DNA of 64,000 bases, taken from assembly GCF_041295575.1 (NCBI RefSeq), contig NZ_CP160452.1:1488001-1552000 (forward strand), read 5' to 3'. The stretch comes from Sporosarcina pasteurii. Lineage in GTDB: Bacteria; Bacillota; Bacilli; Bacillales_A; Planococcaceae. Both the position numbers and the translations under genes were made by a program. The notes below the pieces were generated by a model. That model had not been told where the DNA came from, made no database searches, and saw only the letters and a program-made list of their open reading frames with translations. Positions 1 through 7,762 of this stretch are shown piece after piece; positions within the stretch are counted from its first letter, which is position 1; the number at the start of each line of letters is the position of its first letter.

Positions 1-1502
1 AAGGCCTTATGTGGCATCGGGCATTTTCGCCTGTAGATGTATTAGATGAATTGGCATTTAGCTTTAATGGTTTGTGGGGGTCGCCCATTTCCGTTGCAGC
101 ATCATTCGTATTTATGTTCATGTTGTTTGGTGCATTTTTAAATAAGGCAGGGGCTGGCGAGTTCTTTTTCAAACTTTCTACAGCTGTTGCAGGAAGAACA
201 AAGGGTGGAACCGCAAAAGTTGCTGTACTTGCTAGTACATTTTTTGGTTCTATATCTGGAAGCCCAACAGCAAATGTTGTGACAACTGGATCTTTCACAA
301 TTCCTGTCAGTAAGAAAACCGGTTACAAACCATCCTTTGCCGCAGCAGTGGAAGCATCCGCCTCTACAGGTGGAAGTATATTACCACCGATTATGGGTTC
401 ATCTGCCTTTCTAATGGCAGCCGTTACACAAGTGCCCTATGGATTCATCGTGATGGCTGCGATTATTCCTGGAATTCTTTATTATGCCTCTTTGTTAACG
501 ATGGTTCATTTCGAAGCACTTCGACTAGATTTACCCCGAGCTGCTAAGGAGGATATTCCAAAGATTTCTACAGTCTTAAGGGAAGGATGGTTCTATTTTA
601 TTCCTTTACTTGTATTGGTCTTTTTTCTAATGCAAGGGTATAGTGCTTCTAGAACAGGATTCTACGGCATCATTTCTATCGTCATTGTTAGTTGGTTCCG
701 TAAAAAGACACGTATGGGGTTAAAAGAAATTATCAATGCGATGATTGATGGTGCAAAATCAGCTATCCCTGTTTCAACGGCATGTGCTGTAGCAGGATTA
801 GTCATAGCGGGGATTATGTCGACGGGTCTTGGCGGAAAGTTAACGAGTATTGTTCTTAGTTTAACTGAAGGGATGTTATTCCCTACTTTAATACTCGTTA
901 TGCTCATTTGTATCATTTTAGGAATGGGGATGCCTGTTGCAGCAGCATATATATTAACTGCAATGCTAGCGGCACCGGCATTAATTGAATTAGGTGTTTC
1001 GACGATGTCTGCCCATTTGTTCATTGTGTATTTTTCTATCTTTTCAGCAATCACTCCACCCGTTGCGGTCGCAGCCTTTGCCGCCGCAGGGATTTCTGGT
1101 AGTAACCCGAACCGAGTAGGACTGGAAGCTGTTCGTCTAGGTTTAGTCGGTTTTATTGTTCCATTTATGTTTGTTTTTGAACCTTCACTATTGATGGACG
1201 GGGCGCCGGGGGAAATCATTATCTCGATCTTAACCGCATTGATAGGTGTGATTATACTAGCTGCTGGTGTAATTGGTTGGTTAATTACAAAGGCTACAAT
1301 TGTGGAACGCATCGCACTCATTGCTGGTGGACTTCTCACAATTTACCCGGGTTTATTATCCGATGGGATCGGTGTGGTGCTGATTATTTCAATCTTGTTT
1401 ATTCAACGAAGACGCGAGATTAAGATAATAAAGATTGATCGTAGAAGACCAATGGAAAAAAGGGGACTGAAAGGGACAGATTCTATTGGAGTTGAGAGTT
1501 AA
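1..1502 (+). CDS. TRAP transporter fused permease (DctM-like large domain), 5' end outside window
   Basis: This is the C-terminal part of a tripartite ATP-independent periplasmic transporter permease, which imports organic acids or similar solutes using a cation gradient and an extracellular binding protein. The frame is open to the left edge; the ATG at base 9 is probably internal because family members begin with further membrane helices before this point. Visible are a long run of hydrophobic helices, the glycine/serine-rich segment GSISGSPTANVVTTG and a STGGSILPP motif typical of DctM proteins. About 497 residues are seen, against roughly 600-plus for fused 4TM/12TM permeases. The last 45 residues are basic and hydrophilic, which suits a cytoplasmic tail. 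The binding-protein gene would lie to the left. A strong terminator follows, so this is the last gene of its operon. Confidence 0.88.
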   Translation, partial: GLMWHRAFSPVDVLDELAFSFNGLWGSPISVAASFVFMFMLFGAFLNKAGAGEFFFKLSTAVAGRTKGGTAKVAVLASTFFGSISGSPTANVVTTGSFTIPVSKKTGYKPSFAAAVEASASTGGSILPPIMGSSAFLMAAVTQVPYGFIVMAAIIPGILYYASLLTMVHFEALRLDLPRAAKEDIPKISTVLREGWFYFIPLLVLVFFLMQGYSASRTGFYGIISIVIVSWFRKKTRMGLKEIINAMIDGAKSAIPVSTACAVAGLVIAGIMSTGLGGKLTSIVLSLTEGMLFPTLILVMLICIILGMGMPVAAAYILTAMLAAPALIELGVSTMSAHLFIVYFSIFSAITPPVAVAAFAAAGISGSNPNRVGLEAVRLGLVGFIVPFMFVFEPSLLMDGAPGEIIISILTALIGVIILAAGVIGWLITKATIVERIALIAGGLLTIYPGLLSDGIGVVLIISILFIQRRREIKIIKIDRRRPMEKRGLKGTDSIGVES

Positions 1503-1518
1503 CGATAAAGACCTTTCC

Positions 1519-1566
1519 AAAAATCATCCACTAGAGGCTTCATTGCCTAGAGTGGATGATTTTTCT
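1519..1566 (+). terminator. Rho-independent terminator of the TRAP permease operon
   Basis: An inverted repeat with a 14-base outer arm (AAAAATCATCCACT and its complement) encloses a short loop and is followed by a T run. It begins 17 bases after the permease stop. Confidence 0.85.
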
Positions 1567-1704
1567 ATTCTGATTTTTACTATCCGTTTATCTATTAATT
1601 CGTCCCTAATCTTCAAACATGTATATAACTAGCGTCTTCATGCTGCATAATCATGACCATCATGCCGATCTTTTAGTGTCCTTAAGCGGCGGAATCAGAA
1701 AGTA

Positions 1705-1740
1705 AAAATGGCCTTTTCTAACCTCCGGAACAATTGTTCT
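1705..1740 (+). repeat. 36-bp intergenic repeat, copy A
   Basis: This copy starts AAAATG, has a T-rich core and ends GGAACAATTGTTCT. It aligns without gaps to copies at 5360-5395 (28 of 36 identical) and 7570-7605. The right end holds GAAC-N4-GTTC, which resembles a LexA box but differs from the Bacillus consensus in the flanks and spacer. It lies between the TRAP terminator and the decayed S66 peptidase; no gene is seen at 1567-1824. Confidence 0.6.
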
Positions 1741-1824
1741 ATTCGGGTTTAAACTCTTATATAATTAATAAAGTCAATTACCATGATTAAAGAGTCGGAT
1801 GAAACAGATATTAAACGCATTAAT

Positions 1825-2248
1825 TTAAATCCATTTCTCCGTACAATATACTTTCTTCTTTGTTGCATCTAACTTTACCTTCTTACCGATTGCTAAAGGA
1901 TGCATAGGATGTGTATGACAACAATCAAAATCAGCTAAAATCGGAATATCTTTTCCGTCAAGTTGCTCTAATAATATTTCCAGTGGTTTTCTTCCTGTTC
2001 CTAGATCATCATATTGTTCATGTTTACCTAAAATAATGCCTGCTACTTTGTCAAATACACCATGCAGCTTTAACATGGCAAAATTTTTCTCAACGGTCGA
2101 AGCATTTTTCATACAATCCTCAAGCAATAAAATATCTCCATTCTAAAAAATGTTTAGCCCGCAAGTAACGTTTATTTGCCGTGACAGTTGCAGGAGATGA
2201 AGGTGAATAAACGCCAATTTTGTCACCTATTTTAAGCCGTTGTATCAT
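1825..2248 (-). pseudogene. Remnant of S66 peptidase (LD-carboxypeptidase / MccF-like) with large internal deletion
   Basis: The N-terminal piece begins at ATG 2248 behind a GAGGAG ribosome-binding site and reads MIQRLKIGDKIGVYSPSSPA, as expected for the start of an LD-carboxypeptidase/MccF protein. It hits a TGA at codon 43 (2120-2122). The C-terminal piece, in another frame from about 2139, reads ILLLEDCMKN and later ADFDCCHTHPMHPLAIG, the family's final His-containing motif. Family members are about 330-340 residues; here about 36 N-terminal and 105 C-terminal residues remain. Roughly 200 residues including the serine nucleophile are missing and the frame has shifted. The protein cannot be functional. 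Confidence 0.85.
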
Positions 2249-2454
2249 ATTTGACTCCTCTCTACATTTCTTTTTTTAATTCTCTTCTTATCTATCATAT
2301 ATGGTTTTAGATATTTTCTGAAAACTGGATTCCTTATGTTATAATATACTTCAATTGTGAGTATTCAACAAATGAGAGCGATTCCTAACAAATAGTGCGA
2401 CCACCTGAAATATAAGTGCCAGATTGGTGCAATCCTAGAACGGAGATGAAAGAA

Positions 2455-2631
2455 ATGTCTAATCAAACAAGATTTAATCTCTCGGTTGTTGTTGCCATTC
2501 TTTTAGTCACGAATTCTATTATTGCTTTTAACTATAACCAGCCTTTGAAATGGCTATGGTTGATAGTAGCTTTCTTCAGTGCTTTTAATCTTTTTTATTT
2601 CTATAAAAGAAAACAAAATCAGAGCAATTAA
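2455..2631 (+). CDS. Small hypothetical membrane protein, 58 aa
   Basis: This short protein has two predicted membrane segments (about residues 8-23 and 30-47) and a basic, asparagine/glutamine-rich C-terminus (KRKQNQSN). The start at 2455 was chosen for its spacing from CGGAG at 2441-2445; an in-frame ATG at 2446 is the alternative. I do not recognise a family. It lies between the S66 remnant and a GNAT gene, in a stretch where most genes are damaged, so expression is uncertain. Confidence 0.45.
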   Translation: MSNQTRFNLSVVVAILLVTNSIIAFNYNQPLKWLWLIVAFFSAFNLFYFYKRKQNQSN

Positions 2632-2711
2632 CCTAACTATTTAATCCACATCACCGGGCTTGAGTTTTGAGACAAGCCAAGATGGGATCAACGCTGAATG
2701 GAGGAAGAAAA

Positions 2712-3158
2712 ATGCGATTAGAAACAGAGCGGTTGCTATTAAAACCATATAAACATGAATTTGCAGATGTTATATATCCAGTAGTGTCACAGGCGGAATT
2801 TGCAGTTTTTACAAAGGGAAATCCAGAGAAATACATAGGAAATTGCGGTCTGGTCAGTATTTCCAACAGTCATCAAAAGGCAGAAATCGCCTATTTTATT
2901 GATAAGAATGAGTGGGGGAAAGGGTACGCAACTGAAGTAGCGTCTTTTATGATTGGATACGGTTTTGAAAAACTTGGATTAGAGCGTATATACGGACGCT
3001 GTATGTCCAGAAATCCCGCCTCTAGAAAAGTAATGGAAAAGATAGGTTTTCAATTTGAAGGAACATTAAGGCATGACGTTAAAAAAGGGCGAGAGTTTGA
3101 GGATTTGGATTTATTAAGTATATTACGATCGGATTTTGAAGAATTATATGGAGTTTAA
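2712..3158 (+). CDS. GNAT N-acetyltransferase (RimJ/RimL-like), apparently with an internal deletion
   Basis: The protein resembles acetyl-CoA-dependent N-acetyltransferases of the RimJ/RimL type. Start at 2712 is behind GGAGG. It opens with the typical RLETERLLLKPYK, and the second half carries IGNCGLVSI, the acetyl-CoA-binding segment NEWGKGYATE and the late motif NPASRKVMEKIGFQFEG. At 148 residues it is shorter than the usual 175-185. The jump from VIYPVVSQ (about residue 26) straight to AEFAVFTKG lacks about 30-35 residues that family members have there, including much of the acceptor-binding region. The frame is kept, so a protein is made, but activity is doubtful. The substrate is unknown. 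Confidence 0.7.
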   Translation: MRLETERLLLKPYKHEFADVIYPVVSQAEFAVFTKGNPEKYIGNCGLVSISNSHQKAEIAYFIDKNEWGKGYATEVASFMIGYGFEKLGLERIYGRCMSRNPASRKVMEKIGFQFEGTLRHDVKKGREFEDLDLLSILRSDFEELYGV

Positions 3159-3169
3159 GGGGGATATCC

Positions 3170-3958
3170 ATGAAAGTTGACTTCGGTAATGTCGCAAAAA
3201 ATTACGCTAGATTTAGAAATAATTTACCTTCTGAACTATTGGAGGGCTTAAAACTGAGAGGAATTGTATTTAATGACAAAAAGGTCACAGATTTAGGTTC
3301 TGGGTCAGGCGTATTATGTAGGGCTCTACAACAGGAAGGGGCATCTGTTGTTGGCGTGGAACCGTCGATAGAACTAATAGAAGAAGCCAAAGAAATTGAT
3401 AATGAGGAAGGATATATGATTGAGTATAAAAATACTTACTCAGAGGCTACGTCCTTACCTGATAACACATATGATCTTATAACAGTATTAAGAGCTTGGC
3501 ATTGGTTTGATGCCGAAAAGACCCTTTCTGAAATTAAAAGAATTTTAAAAGAAGACGGATCACTGATTATTATGGATTCAGGATTTTTATCAAAAAGTAA
3601 AGTTGTAAAAGACACACTTGACATGATTAAAAATCATATGCCTTAAGGTGAACTGCAATCTGCAGGTTCCAAATCCAAAGCAAAACAGATGATTAACAGC
3701 TTTCCTGTTGAATGGTTTCAGGAATGGCGGGAACATCAATTTGATTTACAAGACACTTATAAGTTTCACTACAACGTAACTTTTTCAAATGAAGAATGGT
3801 GCGGAAGAGTCGGTTCTCTTTCTTGGCTATCTGGTTTTAATGAAGCAGAGAGAGAGAATATTCTAGATGAACTTCTGACTTATTTAGAGAAGGAGTACAA
3901 AGGAGTTAAACATAATATTGAACACGGGTGCTATGTGGCAGTATTATATCGTCTTTGA
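3170..3958 (+). pseudogene. SAM-dependent methyltransferase interrupted by a single in-frame TAA
   Basis: This is a class I methyltransferase frame of 262 residues broken by one ochre codon at 3644-3646 (codon 159). The upstream part carries SAM-binding motif I (DLGSGSG, residues 41-47), an acidic motif II (GVEPS) and LRAWHWFD. The downstream part continues in exactly the same frame with GELQSAGSKSKAK and runs to HGCYVAVLYRL. No bases are gained or lost, so one substitution (for example AAA to TAA) explains the break. It follows the GNAT gene by 11 bases behind AAGGGGG and was probably co-transcribed. A sequencing error is possible. The truncated 158-residue product keeps the SAM site but loses the C-terminal third. 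Confidence 0.85.
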
Positions 3959-4038
3959 TGAAGCTAGACATGGCAGATGGTTTAAATGGTATTTGAAAAG
4001 CGAGAAAACGTTGTAGGATATCGCATGGGGGTTATAAA

Positions 4039-5226
4039 ATGAACAATCATATTAAATGGGTTGATAATCAGCATAAACAAGCAGGACCTGCTATACAAGA
4101 ATTGCTCAGTTTCTCTGAAAAAGAAATGGAAAAAGCTTTCAACTTTCATACTAGTATACCCGGATATGAATTTACTTCACTTCATTCTTTATCTGGCCTC
4201 TCAGATTGTTTAGGACTAAAAGGTGTTTATATAAAAGACGAATCAAAACGGTTTGGACTGAATGCTTTTAAAGGGTTAGGGGCTTCCTATGCGATAGCCT
4301 CTCATTTTGCTGAGAAACTTTCGCTTAATCAAAACGAAATAAGTTTTCCAATATTATTAGAACATGTTAACAGTTTACCAAAATCCACATTTGCAACAGT
4401 TACTGCGGGGAATCATGGGAGGGGCGTAGCATGGGCCGCAAATCTCTTTGGGCAGCAAGCAAAGGTTTATTTACCAAAAGGCTCTTCAACAATGCGTTTA
4501 AAGGCAATTCAAGAACTTGGTGCAGATGCGCAAATTACAGATATGAATTATGACGATACGGTTCAACATATCGCAAGCGTTGCCAAAGAGAATAACTGGA
4601 TTCTTGTTCAGGATACTGCTTGGGAAGGGTATGAAAAGACTCCTCTTGCTATCATGCAAGGCTATACAACAATTGTTGCGGAGATAGTAGAACAATTATC
4701 ATTTCGTGAGATTTCCCATGTTTTTCTTCAAGCTGGAGTAGGTTCGTTTGCTGGAGCCATCGCCGCCGCTATTTCTCACTCAGCGTCAGATTCGGCCCCT
4801 AAGATCATAATAGTTGAACCGTCAGAGGCGGATTGTTTTTATCAATCTGCACAAAGCACAACAGGAGAAGCGCAACGTGTATATGGGAATCTTTCTACGA
4901 TGATGGCGGGACTTGCATGTGGAGAACCTAACCCAATTGGATGGGAAATCTTAAAAAGAACTAGTGACTATTTCTTCTCTTGTGATGACTCAATTAGTGC
5001 AAAGGGAATGCGCGTTTTAAGTTCACCTGTTCATCATGATGTCAAAATCATCTCTGGGGAATCTGGGGCGGTACCATTAGGTTTATTACATGAATTAATG
5101 ACAATTGATCAATTAAATGAAATTAAGTATCGTCTAGGACTTGATGATTCTTCTAGTATTTTAATCATTAATACTGAAGGTGACACCGATCCAGTTAATT
5201 ATAAAACAATAATCCAAAATACATAA
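4039..5226 (+). CDS. dpaL: Diaminopropionate ammonia-lyase (PLP enzyme)
   Basis: The 395-residue protein matches diaminopropionate ammonia-lyase (E. coli YgeX type), which converts 2,3-diaminopropionate to pyruvate and two ammonia. PLP lysine is K78 in DESKRFGLNAFKGLGASYA; the phosphate loop is QAGVGSFAGA (231-240); D192 in VQDTAWEGY corresponds to E. coli D189. The motif that reads TDGNHGRG in E. coli reads TAGNHGRG here, so the equivalent of catalytic D120 is alanine at 123. The start has GGGGG at 4026-4030. No other gene of diaminopropionate or purine-ureide catabolism is adjacent. The frame is intact although both neighbours are pseudogenes. Activity, especially on the D isomer, may be altered. 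Confidence 0.88.
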   Translation: MNNHIKWVDNQHKQAGPAIQELLSFSEKEMEKAFNFHTSIPGYEFTSLHSLSGLSDCLGLKGVYIKDESKRFGLNAFKGLGASYAIASHFAEKLSLNQNEISFPILLEHVNSLPKSTFATVTAGNHGRGVAWAANLFGQQAKVYLPKGSSTMRLKAIQELGADAQITDMNYDDTVQHIASVAKENNWILVQDTAWEGYEKTPLAIMQGYTTIVAEIVEQLSFREISHVFLQAGVGSFAGAIAAAISHSASDSAPKIIIVEPSEADCFYQSAQSTTGEAQRVYGNLSTMMAGLACGEPNPIGWEILKRTSDYFFSCDDSISAKGMRVLSSPVHHDVKIISGESGAVPLGLLHELMTIDQLNEIKYRLGLDDSSSILIINTEGDTDPVNYKTIIQNT

Positions 5227-5239
5227 CATTATTTATTTT

Positions 5240-5279
5240 GACTAGCGGGGAATCTAATATGATTGATTCCTCGCTAGTT
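5240..5279 (+). terminator. Stem-loop after dpaL, probable terminator
   Basis: A 15-base stem (GACTAGCGGGGAATC against GATTCCTCGCTAGTT, two G-U pairs) with a short loop starts 13 bases after the dpaL stop. The following sequence is only weakly T-rich. Confidence 0.6.
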
Positions 5280-5335
5280 AATGCATTTTGGGGAATCTCT
5301 ATATCAGTCTATCAAATTATATTTTTTCATAATCA

Positions 5336-5355
5336 TTGATAATGAGAATAATCAA
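5336..5355 (+). promoter_or_regulatory. Possible Fur-like box
   Basis: TTGATAATGAGAATAATCAA contains GATAAT and GAGAAT hexamers and is similar to the GATAATGATAATCATTATC Fur consensus at about 14 of 19 positions. It lies about 80 bases before a decayed GNAT gene. This is a weak call resting on similarity alone. Confidence 0.25.
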
Positions 5356-5359
5356 CCCT

Positions 5360-5395
5360 AAAATGCCCTTTTTCAAGGCGCGGAACACTTGTTCT
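5360..5395 (+). repeat. 36-bp intergenic repeat, copy B
   Basis: This copy starts AAAATG and ends CGGAACACTTGTTCT. It matches copy C (7570-7605) at 31 of 36 positions without gaps and copy A at 28 of 36. It sits between the dpaL terminator and the GNAT remnant. Confidence 0.65.
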
Positions 5396-5437
5396 TGCCG
5401 AAGGTTTTTAGTCAATAAAATTAGGAGGTGATTAATA

Positions 5438-5885
5438 ATGTTTAACTATGCTATAGACGAAGACACTGAATTAAAACTATTGGATGAGTGTGATGCAGGA
5501 CGTTTATTTTTACTAATTGATTCCTCCATGGAGACCTTACGCAATTGGCTGTCTTGGATAGATCGCACCAAAGCGATAGATGATACAAGGGCCTATATTA
5601 AAGATACATTGCAGCATGCTGATAATAACGATGGTTTTCAGGCGGGAATTTGGCATAAAGGGGAATTAGCTGGCGTAGTGGGATACTATTAATAGGTCAA
5701 ATGAATCTACCTCAATTGATCCTGGCTTGGTGAGGGGGTTCAAGGTAAAGTATTAATCACCAACGCTTACAAGTCTATTATTAACTATTGTCTCAAAGTG
5801 TTAAAACTAAGGAGAATTAAAATTTGCATTGCAACCCCAAAATAGAAGTTGTGGCTGAACAATAACAAATTCTTTTAATATGGCA
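5438..5885 (+). pseudogene. Frame-shifted remnant of a YdaF/RimL-type GNAT acetyltransferase
   Basis: An 84-codon reading frame starts at 5438 behind AGGAGGTGA with FNYAIDEDTELKLLDE and NGFQAGIWHKGELAGVVGYY, typical of the N-terminal half of ribosomal-protein serine acetyltransferase-like GNATs, then stops. The homology continues in other frames: INRSNESTSI, then WLGEGVQGKVLITNAYKS and VLKLRRIKICIAT to about 5842, and a last scrap WLNNNKFF near 5855-5875. At least two frameshifts, a loss of about 25 codons and stops are needed to explain this. The acetyl-CoA loop (GEGVQGK) is recognisable but not in frame with the start. Confidence 0.8.
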
Positions 5886-5959
5886 CAATTGTTTAGCTAG
5901 ATTTGTGTTTTTTATTAGGGAAGTGTCCTCGTTGCCCGATTAATCGGAATGTTTTGCTT

Positions 5960-5978
5960 ATTATGTTCGGGGCGCTGC
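5960..5978 (+). repeat. 19-bp repeat, inverted partner at 54144-54162
   Basis: ATTATGTTCGGGGCGCTGC occurs here and as its exact reverse complement at 54144-54162. Both copies are intergenic. The stretch 5886-6253 holds this repeat and a hairpin at 5991-6014 but no gene I can support. Confidence 0.6.
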
Positions 5979-5990
5979 CTCTGCAATAAA

Positions 5991-6014
5991 ATAAAAAGCG
6001 TATGAAGCATACGC
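5991..6014 (-). terminator. Small stem-loop with minus-strand T run
   Basis: GCGTATG-AAG-CATACGC is followed, on the minus strand, by a run of five T. It could end transcripts coming from the DUF421 gene 240 bases upstream; the distance makes that uncertain. Confidence 0.4.
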
Positions 6015-6253
6015 CGTTAATACTTATTTTAATTAAAATAAACCTACACAGCATTCAAGTACGGAAATTTCGACAACTAAATTCATGACTAAAATTAGCT
6101 GGACAATTTTGTAGGCTTTAAGGAAAATGATACAACATGTTAACTAGTTACTCGAAACAAGGTTGAAATAGGGTTTAACCTTAGGTGAAATTACATTTAA
6201 TAAGAAGTCTAGGTAAAAGATAGTATTTAGTCTAAATACTACTTACGCTTGAA

Positions 6254-7114
6254 TCATTTTAAGTAGGGGATTATATCTTCGATTGTCTTTTGTAATTTTT
6301 TTGCTTGCTCATTGTTCACTTGCTTTGTCTGTTTACCTCCAGTTTTGGGCGCAAATTTTTCTAAATCAGCTTGTAATTGCTTCAGCTGAGCTGCCAATGA
6401 TGGTTGTTGCTCGGCTTGAGGCTGAACCATGTTATCATTATACAAATCAACATACAGATTCCCATTTGAATCAACTTGAGCTAGGAATACATCCTTAATT
6501 TGTGATGCACCTTGTTTTTTTATCTCACTCAATAACCATTTTGATGAATAACCAAGCATTGCTAAGTTCTGTTCTAAAACCGTACCATCAGCGATTAACA
6601 ATGTTGGTGCTTTTTCGGGTTCAACCTTTAAACGTAATAATTTAGGGGTAACAGGCTGTTGCTCAGTTTTTAACAAAATACTGAGTTCGCCATTTGTCTC
6701 TAAAATAGCCATCTCTACATCATCTACTTTAAAAACACTCTTTTCACGTAACAACATCATTAATTCATCAATTGCCAATTGGTTTTTCTTCATACTTTCT
6801 TCTAACACTTGGCCATTCTTAATAATAATGGCAGGTCTCCCATCTGTTAAGTGTAGAAACTTTCGATTTTTCATGCCTAAATAGGCTAAAACGAGAGGAA
6901 ACAAGCCCCAAATAATTAATGAAACAAATCCATTAGAAATCTTAACATTTTGATCGACGGACATTGTCGCAGCAATAGATCCGATTGTTATACCAACACA
7001 ATAATCAAAAAATGTCAGTTGTGAAAGCTGTTTTTTCCCCATAATGCGGGCCATTAATAATAATATTAGAAAAGCCCCAATGGATCGAATGAGTATTAAT
7101 AAAAATTCTGGCAC
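6254..7114 (-). CDS. DUF421 membrane protein (YetF-like)
   Basis: This 286-residue membrane protein belongs to the DUF421/YetF family, whose function is not established. The GTG start at 7114 is chosen because GGAGGA (7121-7126) sits just upstream and the protein then begins directly with the first membrane helix (PEFLLILIRSIGAFLILL). Three membrane segments fall in about residues 3-23, 34-53 and 60-80, with the family motif RIMGKKQLSQLTFFDYCVGI between. The soluble part holds two copies of the YetF fold signature (DGRPAIIIKNGQVLEE and APTLLIADGTVLEQNL). The final 60 residues are glutamine- and lysine-rich and look disordered. It is divergent from a DUF4363 lipoprotein gene, a pairing often seen in Bacillales. 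Confidence 0.85.
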   Translation of the reverse strand: MPEFLLILIRSIGAFLILLLMARIMGKKQLSQLTFFDYCVGITIGSIAATMSVDQNVKISNGFVSLIIWGLFPLVLAYLGMKNRKFLHLTDGRPAIIIKNGQVLEESMKKNQLAIDELMMLLREKSVFKVDDVEMAILETNGELSILLKTEQQPVTPKLLRLKVEPEKAPTLLIADGTVLEQNLAMLGYSSKWLLSEIKKQGASQIKDVFLAQVDSNGNLYVDLYNDNMVQPQAEQQPSLAAQLKQLQADLEKFAPKTGGKQTKQVNNEQAKKLQKTIEDIIPYLK

Positions 7115-7194
7115 GTAAAATCCTCCATCTTTTTTTATGCTTTTCTTATTATTGGGCAATATAGTAAGAAACATACAAAGCGGAGGTGCACTAG

Positions 7195-7533
7195 TTGAAG
7201 AAAAAATATACGTTAATTGGAATCCTCTTACTTTTACTGGCAGGTTGTTCAAATATAACAGGTCATACTTATTTTAACGAAAATATAAGTAAAATTGAGG
7301 AACACCTTGATTATGAAGATTGGGGTTATTTACAAAAACAAGCAAAAGACTTAAAAGTGCTATATGATGACCAACAATGGAAATTACAATTATTAGGAGA
7401 TGAAGGGGAGTATGAAGGCTTAAATATTAGTATTCATAGGCTTATTAAAGCAATAGAACATGAAGATACAACTCGAGCAACATTAGAATTGGCAACAATT
7501 AAAGTAATTATAAACGATATTTATTCGTTATAA
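7195..7533 (+). CDS. DUF4363 family lipoprotein
   Basis: A 112-residue secreted lipoprotein. The start is TTG 7195 behind CGGAGGTG. The signal peptide KKKYTLIGILLLLLAGC ends in lipobox LAGC with the lipidated cysteine at residue 18. The mature part is a helical, charged domain typical of DUF4363. It is transcribed divergently from the DUF421 gene with 80 bases between starts; such neighbours suggest a shared membrane role, but the function is unknown. The gene ends near copy C of the 36-bp repeat, without a clear terminator. Confidence 0.8.
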   Translation: MKKKYTLIGILLLLLAGCSNITGHTYFNENISKIEEHLDYEDWGYLQKQAKDLKVLYDDQQWKLQLLGDEGEYEGLNISIHRLIKAIEHEDTTRATLELATIKVIINDIYSL

Positions 7534-7569
7534 GATGCTATTGGCTATAGATATTGATTTATTTACAAC

Positions 7570-7605
7570 AAAATGCGCTTTTTCAGGGTCAGGAACACTT
7601 GTTCT
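7570..7605 (+). repeat. 36-bp intergenic repeat, copy C
   Basis: This copy starts AAAATG, contains CGCTTTTTCAGGGTCA and ends GGAACACTTGTTCT. It is 31 of 36 identical to copy B and lies between the DUF4363 gene and the fabI terminator. Confidence 0.65.
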
Positions 7606-7660
7606 GAAGTCACTTTAAACTTTTAGAATGAAAAGTAATGGGGGATTTAGATAGTCGTAT

Positions 7661-7709
7661 AATAAAAAGGAAGACCCAAAATCAGTTTTTTTACTGAATT
7701 TGGATCTTC
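7661..7709 (-). terminator. Rho-independent terminator of fabI
   Basis: A 17-base stem (GAAGATCCAAATTCAGT on the minus strand, with two mismatched or G-U positions) has an A-rich loop and is followed by CTTTTTATT on the minus strand. Confidence 0.85.
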
Positions 7710-7762
7710 ACGCATAAAATGATCGTCAAACAAAGAACCTAGTTTTGGTCTTTTAGAAAAGA

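Noticed and set aside
662..1339. Long minus-strand frame (225 codons) under the TRAP permease gene
   Set aside because: It mirrors the permease coding frame, has proline/serine/isoleucine-biased composition and no ribosome-binding site; a shadow of the real gene.
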